A stretch of DNA of 64,000 nucleotides. Source: Sphingomonas yunnanensis (GTDB lineage: Bacteria > Pseudomonadota > Alphaproteobacteria > Sphingomonadales > Sphingomonadaceae). This document shows, piece after piece, positions 36,731 through 43,789 of the stretch (within the stretch, counting starts at the first letter, position 1; the number at the start of each line of letters is the position of its first letter). The notes beneath the pieces were generated by a model. The model saw only the letters and a list, made by a program, of their open reading frames with translations, searched no databases and was not told the DNA's origin. The position numbers and the translations under genes were made by a program. The stretch spans positions 62,001 to 126,000 of the forward strand of contig NZ_JAIOKB010000009.1 of assembly GCF_019898765.1 (NCBI RefSeq), read 5' to 3'.

Positions 36731-37729
36731 CTACTCCGACTGGCTGAGCGGACCCTCGCTGCTCTCGTGTTCCTCAGCGGCGGCTCGATAGCGGTCTCGC
36801 AGTTTGACCAACTCGGCCACAATATCATCAGCAGATGACAAGCTCGTGTTGAGCGCAGCGCGGTTCGCTAGGGATGGAGCGTGCCGCAAGACATCATCTT
36901 TGGAAAGGCGGTGCCAAATAGGAAGTAGGCGACCCTCCCCGCTGGCCGCTCGTTCCAACAGCCCATCTAGTTCATAGTTCGTCCAAGGCTTGGCAAAGAA
37001 ATCGGGGGAGAACACCGCGATGCCAAAGTAGGAACCAGCTAAACCTGCATCGATTGCCTGGCGAATACTACCGCCCCACTCAATAGCGTCCGTGTCGTAC
37101 CAAACCTTAAGACCAGCAGCCTTCATCTTGATAACCAGGTTGTCAACAAAGCCAGCCTTGTCCTCCCAAGCATGAGAGACGAAGACATCGTGAATCTCGC
37201 TCGATCCCTTCGGAAGAATCGGCCGGAAGGCGGGGGTGGCCGATGCGGCGGCTTCAAGCTGGGCAGCTACCTGTTCCTCCAGCTCGGCAATACGACTTTG
37301 CATTGCACGCCCTGCCGCAGCAGTCGCTTGGTCAACCCGTCGCTGTCGCTGCTCGTCAGACCTGCGCCGAGCGTCTTCATCACGCCGCCGTTTGTCGTCG
37401 GCGTCTTGCGCCTTCTTGCGCTCACGTTCTTCTTCCTTAGAAATCCTCTCTTGAAGACTGGTTGCACTCTTGATCTTTGAGGCAGCTTGCTCGGCATATC
37501 GACTCTGATTGACCTGCGCGGTTTGCGCGTGTCGCGCTTCGCGCTCAGCAGTGCTGGTGTAGGTTTTAGCCATGTTGATGGAGCTAGCGCGGCGAGCCGA
37601 GTCCATTGCGGCATTTACCTTTTTCGACGCTTCAGCTGCCTTCCTGACTTCCGCAGCCTCTTTTGTGCGCAAGTCGGCAATCTCTTTGTTCAGCCGGGAT
37701 AAGCTCGATCGATCTGCGGAGAGTGACAT
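36731..37729 (-). CDS. TIR-domain protein with N-terminal coiled coil
   Basis: A 332-residue protein. Residues 1-160 are a long charged coiled coil rich in Lys, Glu, Arg and Ala. Residues about 178-300 are a TIR domain: IHDVFVSHAWEDKAGFV, LKVWYDTDAI, a GS..R...GL loop and WTNYELDGLL with the candidate catalytic Glu253. Bacterial TIR domains with this Glu cleave NAD+ or make cyclic ADP-ribose isomers after infection. The coiled coil would drive oligomerisation. It precedes the DUF2235 gene and lies in a defence island. Confidence 0.85.
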   Translation of the reverse strand: MSLSADRSSLSRLNKEIADLRTKEAAEVRKAAEASKKVNAAMDSARRASSINMAKTYTSTAEREARHAQTAQVNQSRYAEQAASKIKSATSLQERISKEEERERKKAQDADDKRRRDEDARRRSDEQRQRRVDQATAAAGRAMQSRIAELEEQVAAQLEAAASATPAFRPILPKGSSEIHDVFVSHAWEDKAGFVDNLVIKMKAAGLKVWYDTDAIEWGGSIRQAIDAGLAGSYFGIAVFSPDFFAKPWTNYELDGLLERAASGEGRLLPIWHRLSKDDVLRHAPSLANRAALNTSLSSADDIVAELVKLRDRYRAAAEEHESSEGPLSQSE

Positions 37730-37797
37730 GACAAGCTCCTTCTAAGGCGATCTAAGTGCAGATTGCGGAAGAGATAGGCGAGATACCACCGCGTCGA

Positions 37798-38370
37798 TCA
37801 GAACAGCTCTGCGAGCGGTTCCAAACGATGGCTAGCCTGGACCAGGCCGCTCTTCCGAAAGCGATCGAGGTAATCTTCGGCGGTGACGGCAGGGTTGCGG
37901 AACTGCCGGCGCTGGTTGCCGAGCGCCGTCAACGCTTTGGCCGCATCGAGATCGATGACGTTGACAATGAAGTCATCAGGATGCTTCACCTCGATCCCAT
38001 GGCGAGCGGCTACGTCGACCGGAAAATCCTTGAGGTTGTAGGTGACGATCGCGTCGGCCCTGCCGTGGATCGCTGCCGCCAGAACATGGACGTCCTTGGG
38101 ATCAGGTAGCGCCAAGGCAGGCATCAGCGGCTCGTAGCCTACGACCAACGCCTCCCCAAAGCTGTCCATGTAGGCCCGCTGCCGTTGAAAATGGTCAGCT
38201 GCCAGATCGGGAAAGCGCCGCCGCAGGCTTTCCTCCCACTCGGCCAGGATCGCCTCGCTCCAGAGCGGCCTGAACAGCCGGCTGGCGGCGAACCACAAGA
38301 GCGCACCCCGCACGATGGCGGGGTGCATGACATTGGCATCGAGTAGGACGGTGTAGCGGCCGACCAGCAT
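37798..38370 (-). CDS. PIN-domain toxin
   Basis: A 190-residue PIN nuclease, probably an RNase toxin. The first acidic residue is in VLLDANVMHP, another acidic cluster is EAILAEWEE, and a third is PDPKDVHVLAAA. NLKDFP is usual in the PF13470-type PIN family. It is longer than VapC (about 130). Its ATG overlaps the stop of the HTH gene (TGATG), the signature of a toxin-antitoxin operon with the antitoxin first. Confidence 0.82.
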   Translation of the reverse strand: MLVGRYTVLLDANVMHPAIVRGALLWFAASRLFRPLWSEAILAEWEESLRRRFPDLAADHFQRQRAYMDSFGEALVVGYEPLMPALALPDPKDVHVLAAAIHGRADAIVTYNLKDFPVDVAARHGIEVKHPDDFIVNVIDLDAAKALTALGNQRRQFRNPAVTAEDYLDRFRKSGLVQASHRLEPLAELF

Positions 38371-38852
38371 CAGGGACGATCGAGGGTCGCGTGATCGTCA
38401 AAGAGGCCGGCTTCTTGATCCAGGTCCGCCATCCCCTGCAAGGCATCATGCCGGGCTGCATCCATGCGGCTCCGGTAGGTCAGTACATCGCGGCCGAGCA
38501 GCTTACGATGCGTACCTACCATCCGGAATGGCAAATCGCCACGCTCCAGGAGCTTGATGAGATGCGGACGCGACATGTTGAGCAAGTCGGCCGCTTGGCT
38601 GGTGGTGAGCTCTGCCTGTACCGGCACGACGGTGACGGCATGGCCGTTGCCGATCTCGACCAACATCTTGACGATGCTGTTGAAGACACCGGACGGCAGG
38701 CTGATGACTTCCTCGCCCGCGCCTTCCACAGTTAGGTGGATCGGGCGGCTGGAATCCACCCGCGATAGCGCACGTGCAGCATTACCGGCCGCCTCGATCT
38801 CGGGCGCGGTGGGCTCGTAGGCCTCGTCGATGTTGAAGGCCACGGCAGCCAT
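38370..38852 (-). CDS. Excisionase-type HTH antitoxin
   Basis: A 160-residue DNA-binding protein. Residues about 84-130 form an excisionase/MerR-like helix-turn-helix (LTTSQAADLLNMSRPHLIKLLERGDLPF...TH...L). This is the arrangement seen in antitoxins paired with PIN toxins of this kind. ATG 38852 is chosen because GAGGAG lies seven bases upstream; an in-frame ATG at 38879 lacks a box. It probably represses its own operon and neutralises the toxin that follows. Confidence 0.8.
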   Translation of the reverse strand: MAAVAFNIDEAYEPTAPEIEAAGNAARALSRVDSSRPIHLTVEGAGEEVISLPSGVFNSIVKMLVEIGNGHAVTVVPVQAELTTSQAADLLNMSRPHLIKLLERGDLPFRMVGTHRKLLGRDVLTYRSRMDAARHDALQGMADLDQEAGLFDDHATLDRP

Positions 38853-38920
38853 ATTTCGTCTCCTCAAGGCGACAGCCATTTAGTGAGTCCGCCGTGCAAA
38901 CGCAATAAGTGAAACGGTCG

Positions 38921-39418
38921 TCAACGGGAGAGCGTTTCGATGCGGTGATCGTCGAGCATGCTGAGCGGGGTGGGCGTGATCCAGCCGGCCCCCAGCACGG
39001 GATGGGGACCGTAGAACAGATCGCCGAGGGCCCGCCGATAGTGCGCGTTCATCCAGCGCCGGCGCCGATGCTCCGGGCCGTCGTTGAACATGTGGCAGCG
39101 CTGGCACAGTGCCGCCAGCTGGTGAAGCGCGCTGTCGCTGGGATTATGGTTAAGGTGCCCACAGGCCAGCACCACCGGGGTCCAGGCACCTTGCAACAGG
39201 ACGTTCTCTGTCGGCCGTCGCACGCGTCGACCTTGGTCGTTGCGCCAGCACTGCCGCTTGCGGTCCCACCATATCCCGTCCGGGAGATGGAATACTCTCT
39301 GCCCATGAGGCCGCCCGCAATGCTCGCAAGCGCCCCCTGCCCGCACGAAGCGGACATGGTGCGAGAGCTGGGGCCAGTCGATCGGGTACAGGAACACGTG
39401 CTCGGTGCGGATCGGCAT
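38921..39418 (-). CDS. HNH-endonuclease-like zinc protein
   Basis: A 165-residue protein with two Cys pairs typical of HNH folds. CEHCGRPH lies near residues 31-38 and LCQRCHMFND near 104-113, with ACGHLNHNPSD between them that can supply the catalytic His/Asn. GGGAGG stands four bases before the ATG. Such proteins are common on alphaproteobacterial mobile DNA. Nuclease activity is inferred from fold resemblance only. Confidence 0.6.
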   Translation of the reverse strand: MPIRTEHVFLYPIDWPQLSHHVRFVRAGGACEHCGRPHGQRVFHLPDGIWWDRKRQCWRNDQGRRVRRPTENVLLQGAWTPVVLACGHLNHNPSDSALHQLAALCQRCHMFNDGPEHRRRRWMNAHYRRALGDLFYGPHPVLGAGWITPTPLSMLDDHRIETLSR

Positions 39419-39461
39419 CAGGCCTCCCCCTGCGATACGTCCGGCTGGGGAGTGACCGGCA

Positions 39462-40025
39462 TCACGAAGTTAATGCCGCAGCGGTCAGCGCCCGATATAG
39501 CGTGGCATGGTGGCATTTGAGCAGCTTGGCGGCTTCGCGCACCGACGTGCCCTCGCTCACCAACCGTTCGCCGAGCGCGATCTGATCGGAGGTGAGCTTG
39601 GGTGGACGGCCGAGGCGGACCCCTCTCGCCTTAGCCGCGACCCGTCCGCTGCTGGTGCGCTGGTGGATCAGCTCGCGCTCGAACTCGGCGATGCCGGCGA
39701 ACACGGTCAGCACCATGCGACCAGCTGGCGAAGTCGTATCCGCCCAGGGTTCGGCCAGCGAGCGCAGGCCGGCGCCGGCCTCCTTCAGCCTCTCGGCGAT
39801 GTCGAGAAGATCACGGGTGGACCGTGCCAGGCGGTCCAGCCGCGTCACCACCACCGTGTCATCGTCGCGCAGCTGCTCGATCATTTTGGCTAATTCGGGC
39901 CGGTCACGTTTCGCACCCGACACCTTCTCCTTGAACGTCCGCCTGCACCCAGCCTCCTTCAACGCGGCGCGTTGCAGCCGGAGGTCCTGGTCGTCGGTGG
40001 ACACACGGGCGTAGCCGATCAGCAT
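39462..40025 (-). CDS. Tn3-type serine resolvase
   Basis: A 187-residue serine recombinase. The catalytic Ser9 sits in IGYARVSTDDQ, and the arginine-rich active-site strand reads VVTRLDRLARSTRDL. The E helix (AGRMVLTVFAGIAEFERELI) leads to a C-terminal helix-turn-helix (SVREAAKLLKCHHATLYRAL). Length matches Tn3 and Tn21 resolvases. Resolvase-like inverted dyads lie directly upstream. No transposase gene is left in view, so this may be the remnant of a transposon or a stand-alone multimer resolution system. Alternative ATG starts at 40043 and 40061 exist. Confidence 0.9.
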   Translation of the reverse strand: MLIGYARVSTDDQDLRLQRAALKEAGCRRTFKEKVSGAKRDRPELAKMIEQLRDDDTVVVTRLDRLARSTRDLLDIAERLKEAGAGLRSLAEPWADTTSPAGRMVLTVFAGIAEFERELIHQRTSSGRVAAKARGVRLGRPPKLTSDQIALGERLVSEGTSVREAAKLLKCHHATLYRALTAAALTS

Positions 40026-40139
40026 GTCGCAAAACTGTATCATAAAGCTAGCATTGTGCAATTAACTTTTGCGACACCCCGCTTGCGAGGCAAAGCGCGC
40101 ACCCAAACTGCTGTCGTAAATCTTAGCATTTTGGCGACA
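40025..40139. promoter_or_regulatory. Putative res site of the resolvase
   Basis: Two inverted pairs are visible. TGTCGCAAAA (40025-40034) faces TTTTGCGACA (40067-40076), and TGTCGTAAA (40112-40120) faces TTTTGGCGACA (40129-40139). The second forms a 28-base unit, the size of a resolvase dimer site. Placement immediately before the resolvase gene fits a res region. Confidence 0.6.
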
Positions 40140-40456
40140 GGTCTGGTATTGATCGCTCACGGCGACGACATATGCGCAATCCGAATCTGACATTTTCGTG
40201 AAATGGCGTGCGAGCACTTAGAAAGCCGCCGATCTGCAGGGGCTCGGCATGCGACAGCTAAGCAGGGCGGCCAATGCTTTTTTGATCGGCCATTGCATTG
40301 AAGCACGCGACCGTACGGCACAATGTAGTATTTAGCAGATAACTTAACACGACTTGCAATGCTCCTATCCTAAAGGCATAACTAATATCGGCGCCGGAGC
40401 TTGTTTGCCTCGGTTGTAAAAAACCGGCGCAAGTAGCTGCTAAGGGGAGACGACGG
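40140..40456. other. AT-richer intergenic stretch
   Basis: No gene recognised. Composition is lower in GC than the flanks, as often at the edge of transferred DNA. It ends with a GGGGAG box for the Gly-rich gene. Confidence 0.5.
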
Positions 40457-41245
40457 ATGCCTAATCCAGACCTTATCCTGGCACCTGGGCAGATACACGA
40501 ACTCAATAACCCGGCTAATCCGTACTTTCTTTTCAACCGGCTTAGGCTTGGTAAAGGCTCTACGTTGCGGTGCGCTCACGACATGGTGATCCAAGCAGGC
40601 GAAGGTATCTTCGAAGGCGGTTTGATCGATTGCTCCGGAAAGAATGGACGTGATAATAGTCATCTTCCGAAACCAGCTCAGGCTGCCCCCGCTTCAGATT
40701 GCGACCGCGGAAACGCTGGTGCGAGAGGGGTCGATGGTGGTGACGGCCTTCGAGCCCTACACGTCACTATCAAAGCAGGTCTCCGCCAATTCGGGCAGTT
40801 GACGATCAGCGCGAATGGGGGCGACGGTGGAGGGGGCTCCGTAGGTCAGCAGGGCGGACGCGGCGGTCACGCTAACTGCGGACGATTTTGCGACGGTCAA
40901 AGCGGCGGGAATGGTGGCGATGGTGGCGATGGCGGCAACGGCGGGAACGGCGGCTCAATTCTATTCGATTGGTACTTTTTGAACGGTTCTCCAATCGGGG
41001 CTCCGCCTGCCGATCATGTTTATGAAGCCAGAGGCGGCCGTGGAGGGGCTCCTGGAGCTGGTGCTGATGGAGGCCATGGCGGCGATGGCGGTGACTGTTG
41101 GCCGGCTTCGCGCGATGGCGGAGGCGCGGGGAGCCCTGGCCGTACAGGTCGGCATGGAGTAGGCGGTGATCGCGGGGTGGTGAGACCAGCGCCGGGCCTA
41201 GCTGATGAGCTTCTCGCGAAAATCGGCGTCAGCTTCGCATTGTAG
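40457..41245 (+). CDS. Collagen-like glycine-rich protein
   Basis: A 262-residue protein. Residues 1-70 are an ordinary folded-looking segment (PDLILAPGQIHELNNP, LRCAHDMVIQAGEG). The centre is made of GGxGGxGG repeats with Asp, Asn and Ala (about 115-160 and 190-245), giving a collagen-like or polyglycine-helix region split by an aromatic linker (ILFDWYFLNG). No signal peptide is visible. Poly-Gly helical bundles occur in phage adhesins and ice-binding-like proteins. Function here is unknown. A ribosome-binding GGGGAG lies upstream. Confidence 0.65.
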   Translation: MPNPDLILAPGQIHELNNPANPYFLFNRLRLGKGSTLRCAHDMVIQAGEGIFEGGLIDCSGKNGRDNSHLPKPAQAAPASDCDRGNAGARGVDGGDGLRALHVTIKAGLRQFGQLTISANGGDGGGGSVGQQGGRGGHANCGRFCDGQSGGNGGDGGDGGNGGNGGSILFDWYFLNGSPIGAPPADHVYEARGGRGGAPGAGADGGHGGDGGDCWPASRDGGGAGSPGRTGRHGVGGDRGVVRPAPGLADELLAKIGVSFAL

Positions 41246-41677
41246 ATGAAATGTGAAGTCCCGCTCTGCCCGCGTGATTGATCGCCTATAAGCAGCAGGA
41301 AAGGCGATCGCTATCTACTACCTTTCGTCGTTTGCTGTCGCAGAAGAGCTGATATACGCGACGTCCGAAACTAAGAACATACGCGACACAGCCGCTCTCT
41401 CATAACTCCGTCGCTATGTGTCGGTTTTGGGAAGCACGGCCGGGGACGGTTCTGAAAATTGACGCCGTTGGTGAGGCAATGCGCCCTCACCTCGCTTGTA
41501 CGATTTCGGCAGAGGTTCATTTCCAGGAAGCTGAGTTCGGCAACTTACAACTAAAGTACGCCATTCAGCAGCCGCAGGACTGCTGAGCGCTCGCGCCAAT
41601 TCCGCCGTGACGGCTCAGTAGCCACAATCACTAAGTATAAGCGGCCGAGGTGCCGCCTCATATGTCGGCTGTGCAGG
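41246..41677. other. Intergenic stretch between convergent genes
   Basis: No convincing gene or repeat was recognised. Small frames on the minus strand lack ribosome-binding sites and protein-like composition. Confidence 0.5.
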
Positions 41678-42289
41678 TTAGTTTCTCGTAGGAGCAGCGC
41701 CGTTTGATTGCTCTTGCACCAGATGGCATTCCGGGAATGCCGCCAGCGTTGCGTCGTCAAGATTATACTGTTCGATCACGACACTGACACGACGACAATC
41801 ATTCGCGATTTTCGATACATAATGCCGAGCGCTGCCGACAAAGTGGAGGATTTCGTTGGCGTTGGGGCGCACAAAAAGCTCCCCGTCCTCGGTGACGAAG
41901 ACAAGGTCGCCACCACGCATAGCTGCGTTGATCTCCGCGTAAAAAACGCTAACGATGGTGGGTAGAATGCGGGCACCGTTGCCCGGAACATAGCGGCAGT
42001 CCACATGTTCGCTGACGCTCGATTTCTTGTTCAGGACGAGCGGATTCACATAAAAAGCATTAGACGCGTTGAACAAGACGATTTCGAGCAACGGCGCGAG
42101 GTACGGGAAATTCAAAAGAACCGTTGAAAGGTGCTTACGCTGAAAAACCAACGACATTCCTAACGTGTTGCTGAATTCTCGGCCGAGCACGCTCGGCCCG
42201 AAATGCTGCGATCCGACAATAGCCGATGTGAGGTCGCGCCCGTATCCGTCATTTAGGCCGGATGATTGACGAAAGTAGAGTCCGACCAT
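41678..42289 (-). CDS. 2-oxoglutarate/Fe(II)-dependent oxygenase (prolyl-hydroxylase-like)
   Basis: A 203-residue oxygenase of the 2OG-Fe(II) fold. The iron ligands are His95 and Asp97 in SEHVDCRY and His156 in GSARHYVSKI. The 2-oxoglutarate-binding Arg is at 166-167, before VSVVIEQYNL. Strand wording (SVFYAEI, GGDLVFV, RPNANEILHF) is that of the PF13640 group, which hydroxylates peptides, lipids or free amino acids. It is third in a tight set with the small peptide and the di-iron protein, 30 bases after the latter, and AGGA precedes the ATG. A peptide or peptide-bound product is a plausible substrate (inference). Confidence 0.75.
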   Translation of the reverse strand: MVGLYFRQSSGLNDGYGRDLTSAIVGSQHFGPSVLGREFSNTLGMSLVFQRKHLSTVLLNFPYLAPLLEIVLFNASNAFYVNPLVLNKKSSVSEHVDCRYVPGNGARILPTIVSVFYAEINAAMRGGDLVFVTEDGELFVRPNANEILHFVGSARHYVSKIANDCRRVSVVIEQYNLDDATLAAFPECHLVQEQSNGAAPTRN

Positions 42290-42319
42290 CTCTCATCCTG
42301 TCCTTTGCTAATGTTCAAT

Positions 42320-43045
42320 TCAGAGGTGGTATTCCTCTAACTGGTTCATTTGATCGAGAAAGCCGGACATCAGTGACGCAATCTCGGTCGGCCCGCGTTG
42401 GTGAATAAACCTATCGAGGTGGCGGGCTGTGTAGGCGATATGGTGGCATTCGTCTCCGGCGATACGCTCGATCATCGCGAGCGCCGCGGGCGCCTGAGCG
42501 ACAGGCGAATGAGCCGCAATGAACGGCTTCAGGTAATTCCCGAGGTAGAGCGCCTTTATCTCGAACAGATTCATAAGAATCAGAGAATTGACCAATTCCT
42601 CCTCCTCAGGGGGCGGATAGCCGGCGGGACAATCAGTGATCTTGTTGAGATCGACGACGTTCGCCTCAGCTTCCGCGCGCAACGTCGGATCGTCAAGATG
42701 CGGGAACACCAGGAAAATGAGATCGTAAAACTGTCGGGAATGGCGCGCTTCGTCTTGGGCATGACGCGCGATATCTCGCTGCAATAGCCCGTCGCCGACA
42801 ATGCCAGCATACTGTTTGAGCCGCCCCGCGCTATATCCCTCCATGTAGAGGTTCGACGCCAACAACGAAGCGAACCAGTCACGGTCGATCGCTTGATCGC
42901 GGAACGTGCTGCGGAACCGGTCAGTTTCAAACCTTGGGCGGACATCACGGAGCGCTACGTTGAGCACGTCAAGATAGGCGCCGCCATCCCATCCTATGTC
43001 GGTCAAAGCTCCGCCGATAACAGTGGATGTTGTGCTTATCGTCAT
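42320..43045 (-). CDS. Ferritin-like di-iron protein
   Basis: A 241-residue mostly helical protein. Four helices bear the classic di-iron ligand set: Glu69 in NLYMEGYS, Glu99..His102 in QDEARHSRQ, Glu162 in NLFEIKALY and Glu199..His202 in GDECHHIAY. This E/ExxH/E/ExxH order marks a carboxylate-bridged oxidase or oxygenase rather than an iron store. ATG 43045 is chosen because the longer frame upstream is Arg/Ser-rich and antisense-like. It begins 19 bases after the small peptide gene and is followed by the 2OG oxygenase. Substrate unknown. Confidence 0.75.
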   Translation of the reverse strand: MTISTTSTVIGGALTDIGWDGGAYLDVLNVALRDVRPRFETDRFRSTFRDQAIDRDWFASLLASNLYMEGYSAGRLKQYAGIVGDGLLQRDIARHAQDEARHSRQFYDLIFLVFPHLDDPTLRAEAEANVVDLNKITDCPAGYPPPEEEELVNSLILMNLFEIKALYLGNYLKPFIAAHSPVAQAPAALAMIERIAGDECHHIAYTARHLDRFIHQRGPTEIASLMSGFLDQMNQLEEYHL

Positions 43046-43064
43046 GGTCGCCCCCGCGCCGGGA

Positions 43065-43274
43065 TTAGTCGCCGTGTTTTTTCTCGAGCTTGACGGTAAC
43101 CTTGTCATGGATACTCTTCGGAATAGGCGCATTCTCGATCGTGAACGCGGTTTTGCCGAAGAACACCGAGCTGGGAATTTCGACGCTTTTACCCGCCGCA
43201 ATCGCCCGCAATTCCTCCGGGCTAAGCTCAAAATCAACCTTGCGGGTATCTGAGTTTTCCGACGACATAGTCAT
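43065..43274 (-). CDS. Small peptide, RiPP-precursor-like
   Basis: A 69-residue peptide (67 if the second ATG at 43268 is used; GGGGA is better spaced for that one). Residues 11-29 (RKVDFELSPEELRAIAAGK) resemble the acidic helical leaders of ribosomal peptide precursors (LS.EEL.A.A.G). The tail from about 30 carries SSVFFGKTAFTIENAP and ends in a Lys/His-rich EKKHGD. It has no cysteine. It is followed at once by a di-iron protein and a 2OG oxygenase, enzyme types that modify peptides. Alternatively it is a small accessory subunit of those enzymes. Confidence 0.55.
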   Translation of the reverse strand: MTMSSENSDTRKVDFELSPEELRAIAAGKSVEIPSSVFFGKTAFTIENAPIPKSIHDKVTVKLEKKHGD

Positions 43275-43385
43275 ATATCCCCGAGTCGTTGAGCACCGCC
43301 ATCTTCATACAAGGTTAACCCTATTTCAACTAGATTCTGTGGTTGAACCAACGCTGGAGTGTTTGCATCAATGGGCCGGCAGCGC

Positions 43386-43713
43386 TCATGACCGGTATCC
43401 GAAGCATGGTCTTGTATTCGCGGTGCGGTCAATGTCGATCGGGTTGGCGGGCAACTCGAGAGCGAGTCGGCGCAGATCGAACATTGGACGCCGCTTTCGA
43501 TCAGCCTGCCTGGCTCGGTGTTGACACTTGTCGAGCAAGGTAAGCAGCCGAGTGTAGCACCGCGCGAACGCGTCGGCGCGGTCCTGAATCTCCCCTTCGG
43601 GCAGCGTGTCAATCGTTGGATTGTCGATCATTCCCGCCCCGGTACTCGGCGGCCAGAGCCTGTATCTGCGAGATCGTCGCCATGTGTCCGGGGTAGGGCT
43701 GGGTCCCGTGCAT
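43386..43713 (-). pseudogene. Possible frameshifted small gene downstream of the Mo-oxidoreductase genes
   Basis: Two overlapping minus-strand frames read as one interrupted protein. MHGTQPYPGHMATISQIQALAAEYRGG (start 43713, AAGGATGG upstream) stops at 43609. A second frame from 43631 continues as DTLPEGEIQDRADAFARCYTRLLTLLDK and on to 43386. The second part has helical, protein-like composition. Joining them needs a one-base shift near 43615-43630. If not a frameshift, these are two tiny genes. No family recognised. Confidence 0.35.
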
Positions 43714-43743
43714 CGGGCCATCCTTTTGATGGTTCAAAGGCAA

Positions 43744-43767
43744 ACGTTCACGTCCACGTTCACGTCC
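43744..43767. repeat. Short tandem repeat, two 12-base units
   Basis: ACGTTCACGTCC occurs twice in tandem (43744-43755, 43756-43767), followed by a partial unit. It lies between the fusion gene and the small frame at 43713. Confidence 0.7.
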
Positions 43768-43789
43768 ACGTGCGCGTCGGCGTTTCGGG

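Noticed and set aside
40900..41160. Glycine-repeat DNA taken as a CRISPR-like or tandem repeat array
   Set aside because: The repeats are codon-level GGxGG within an open frame, irregular in length and without spacers.
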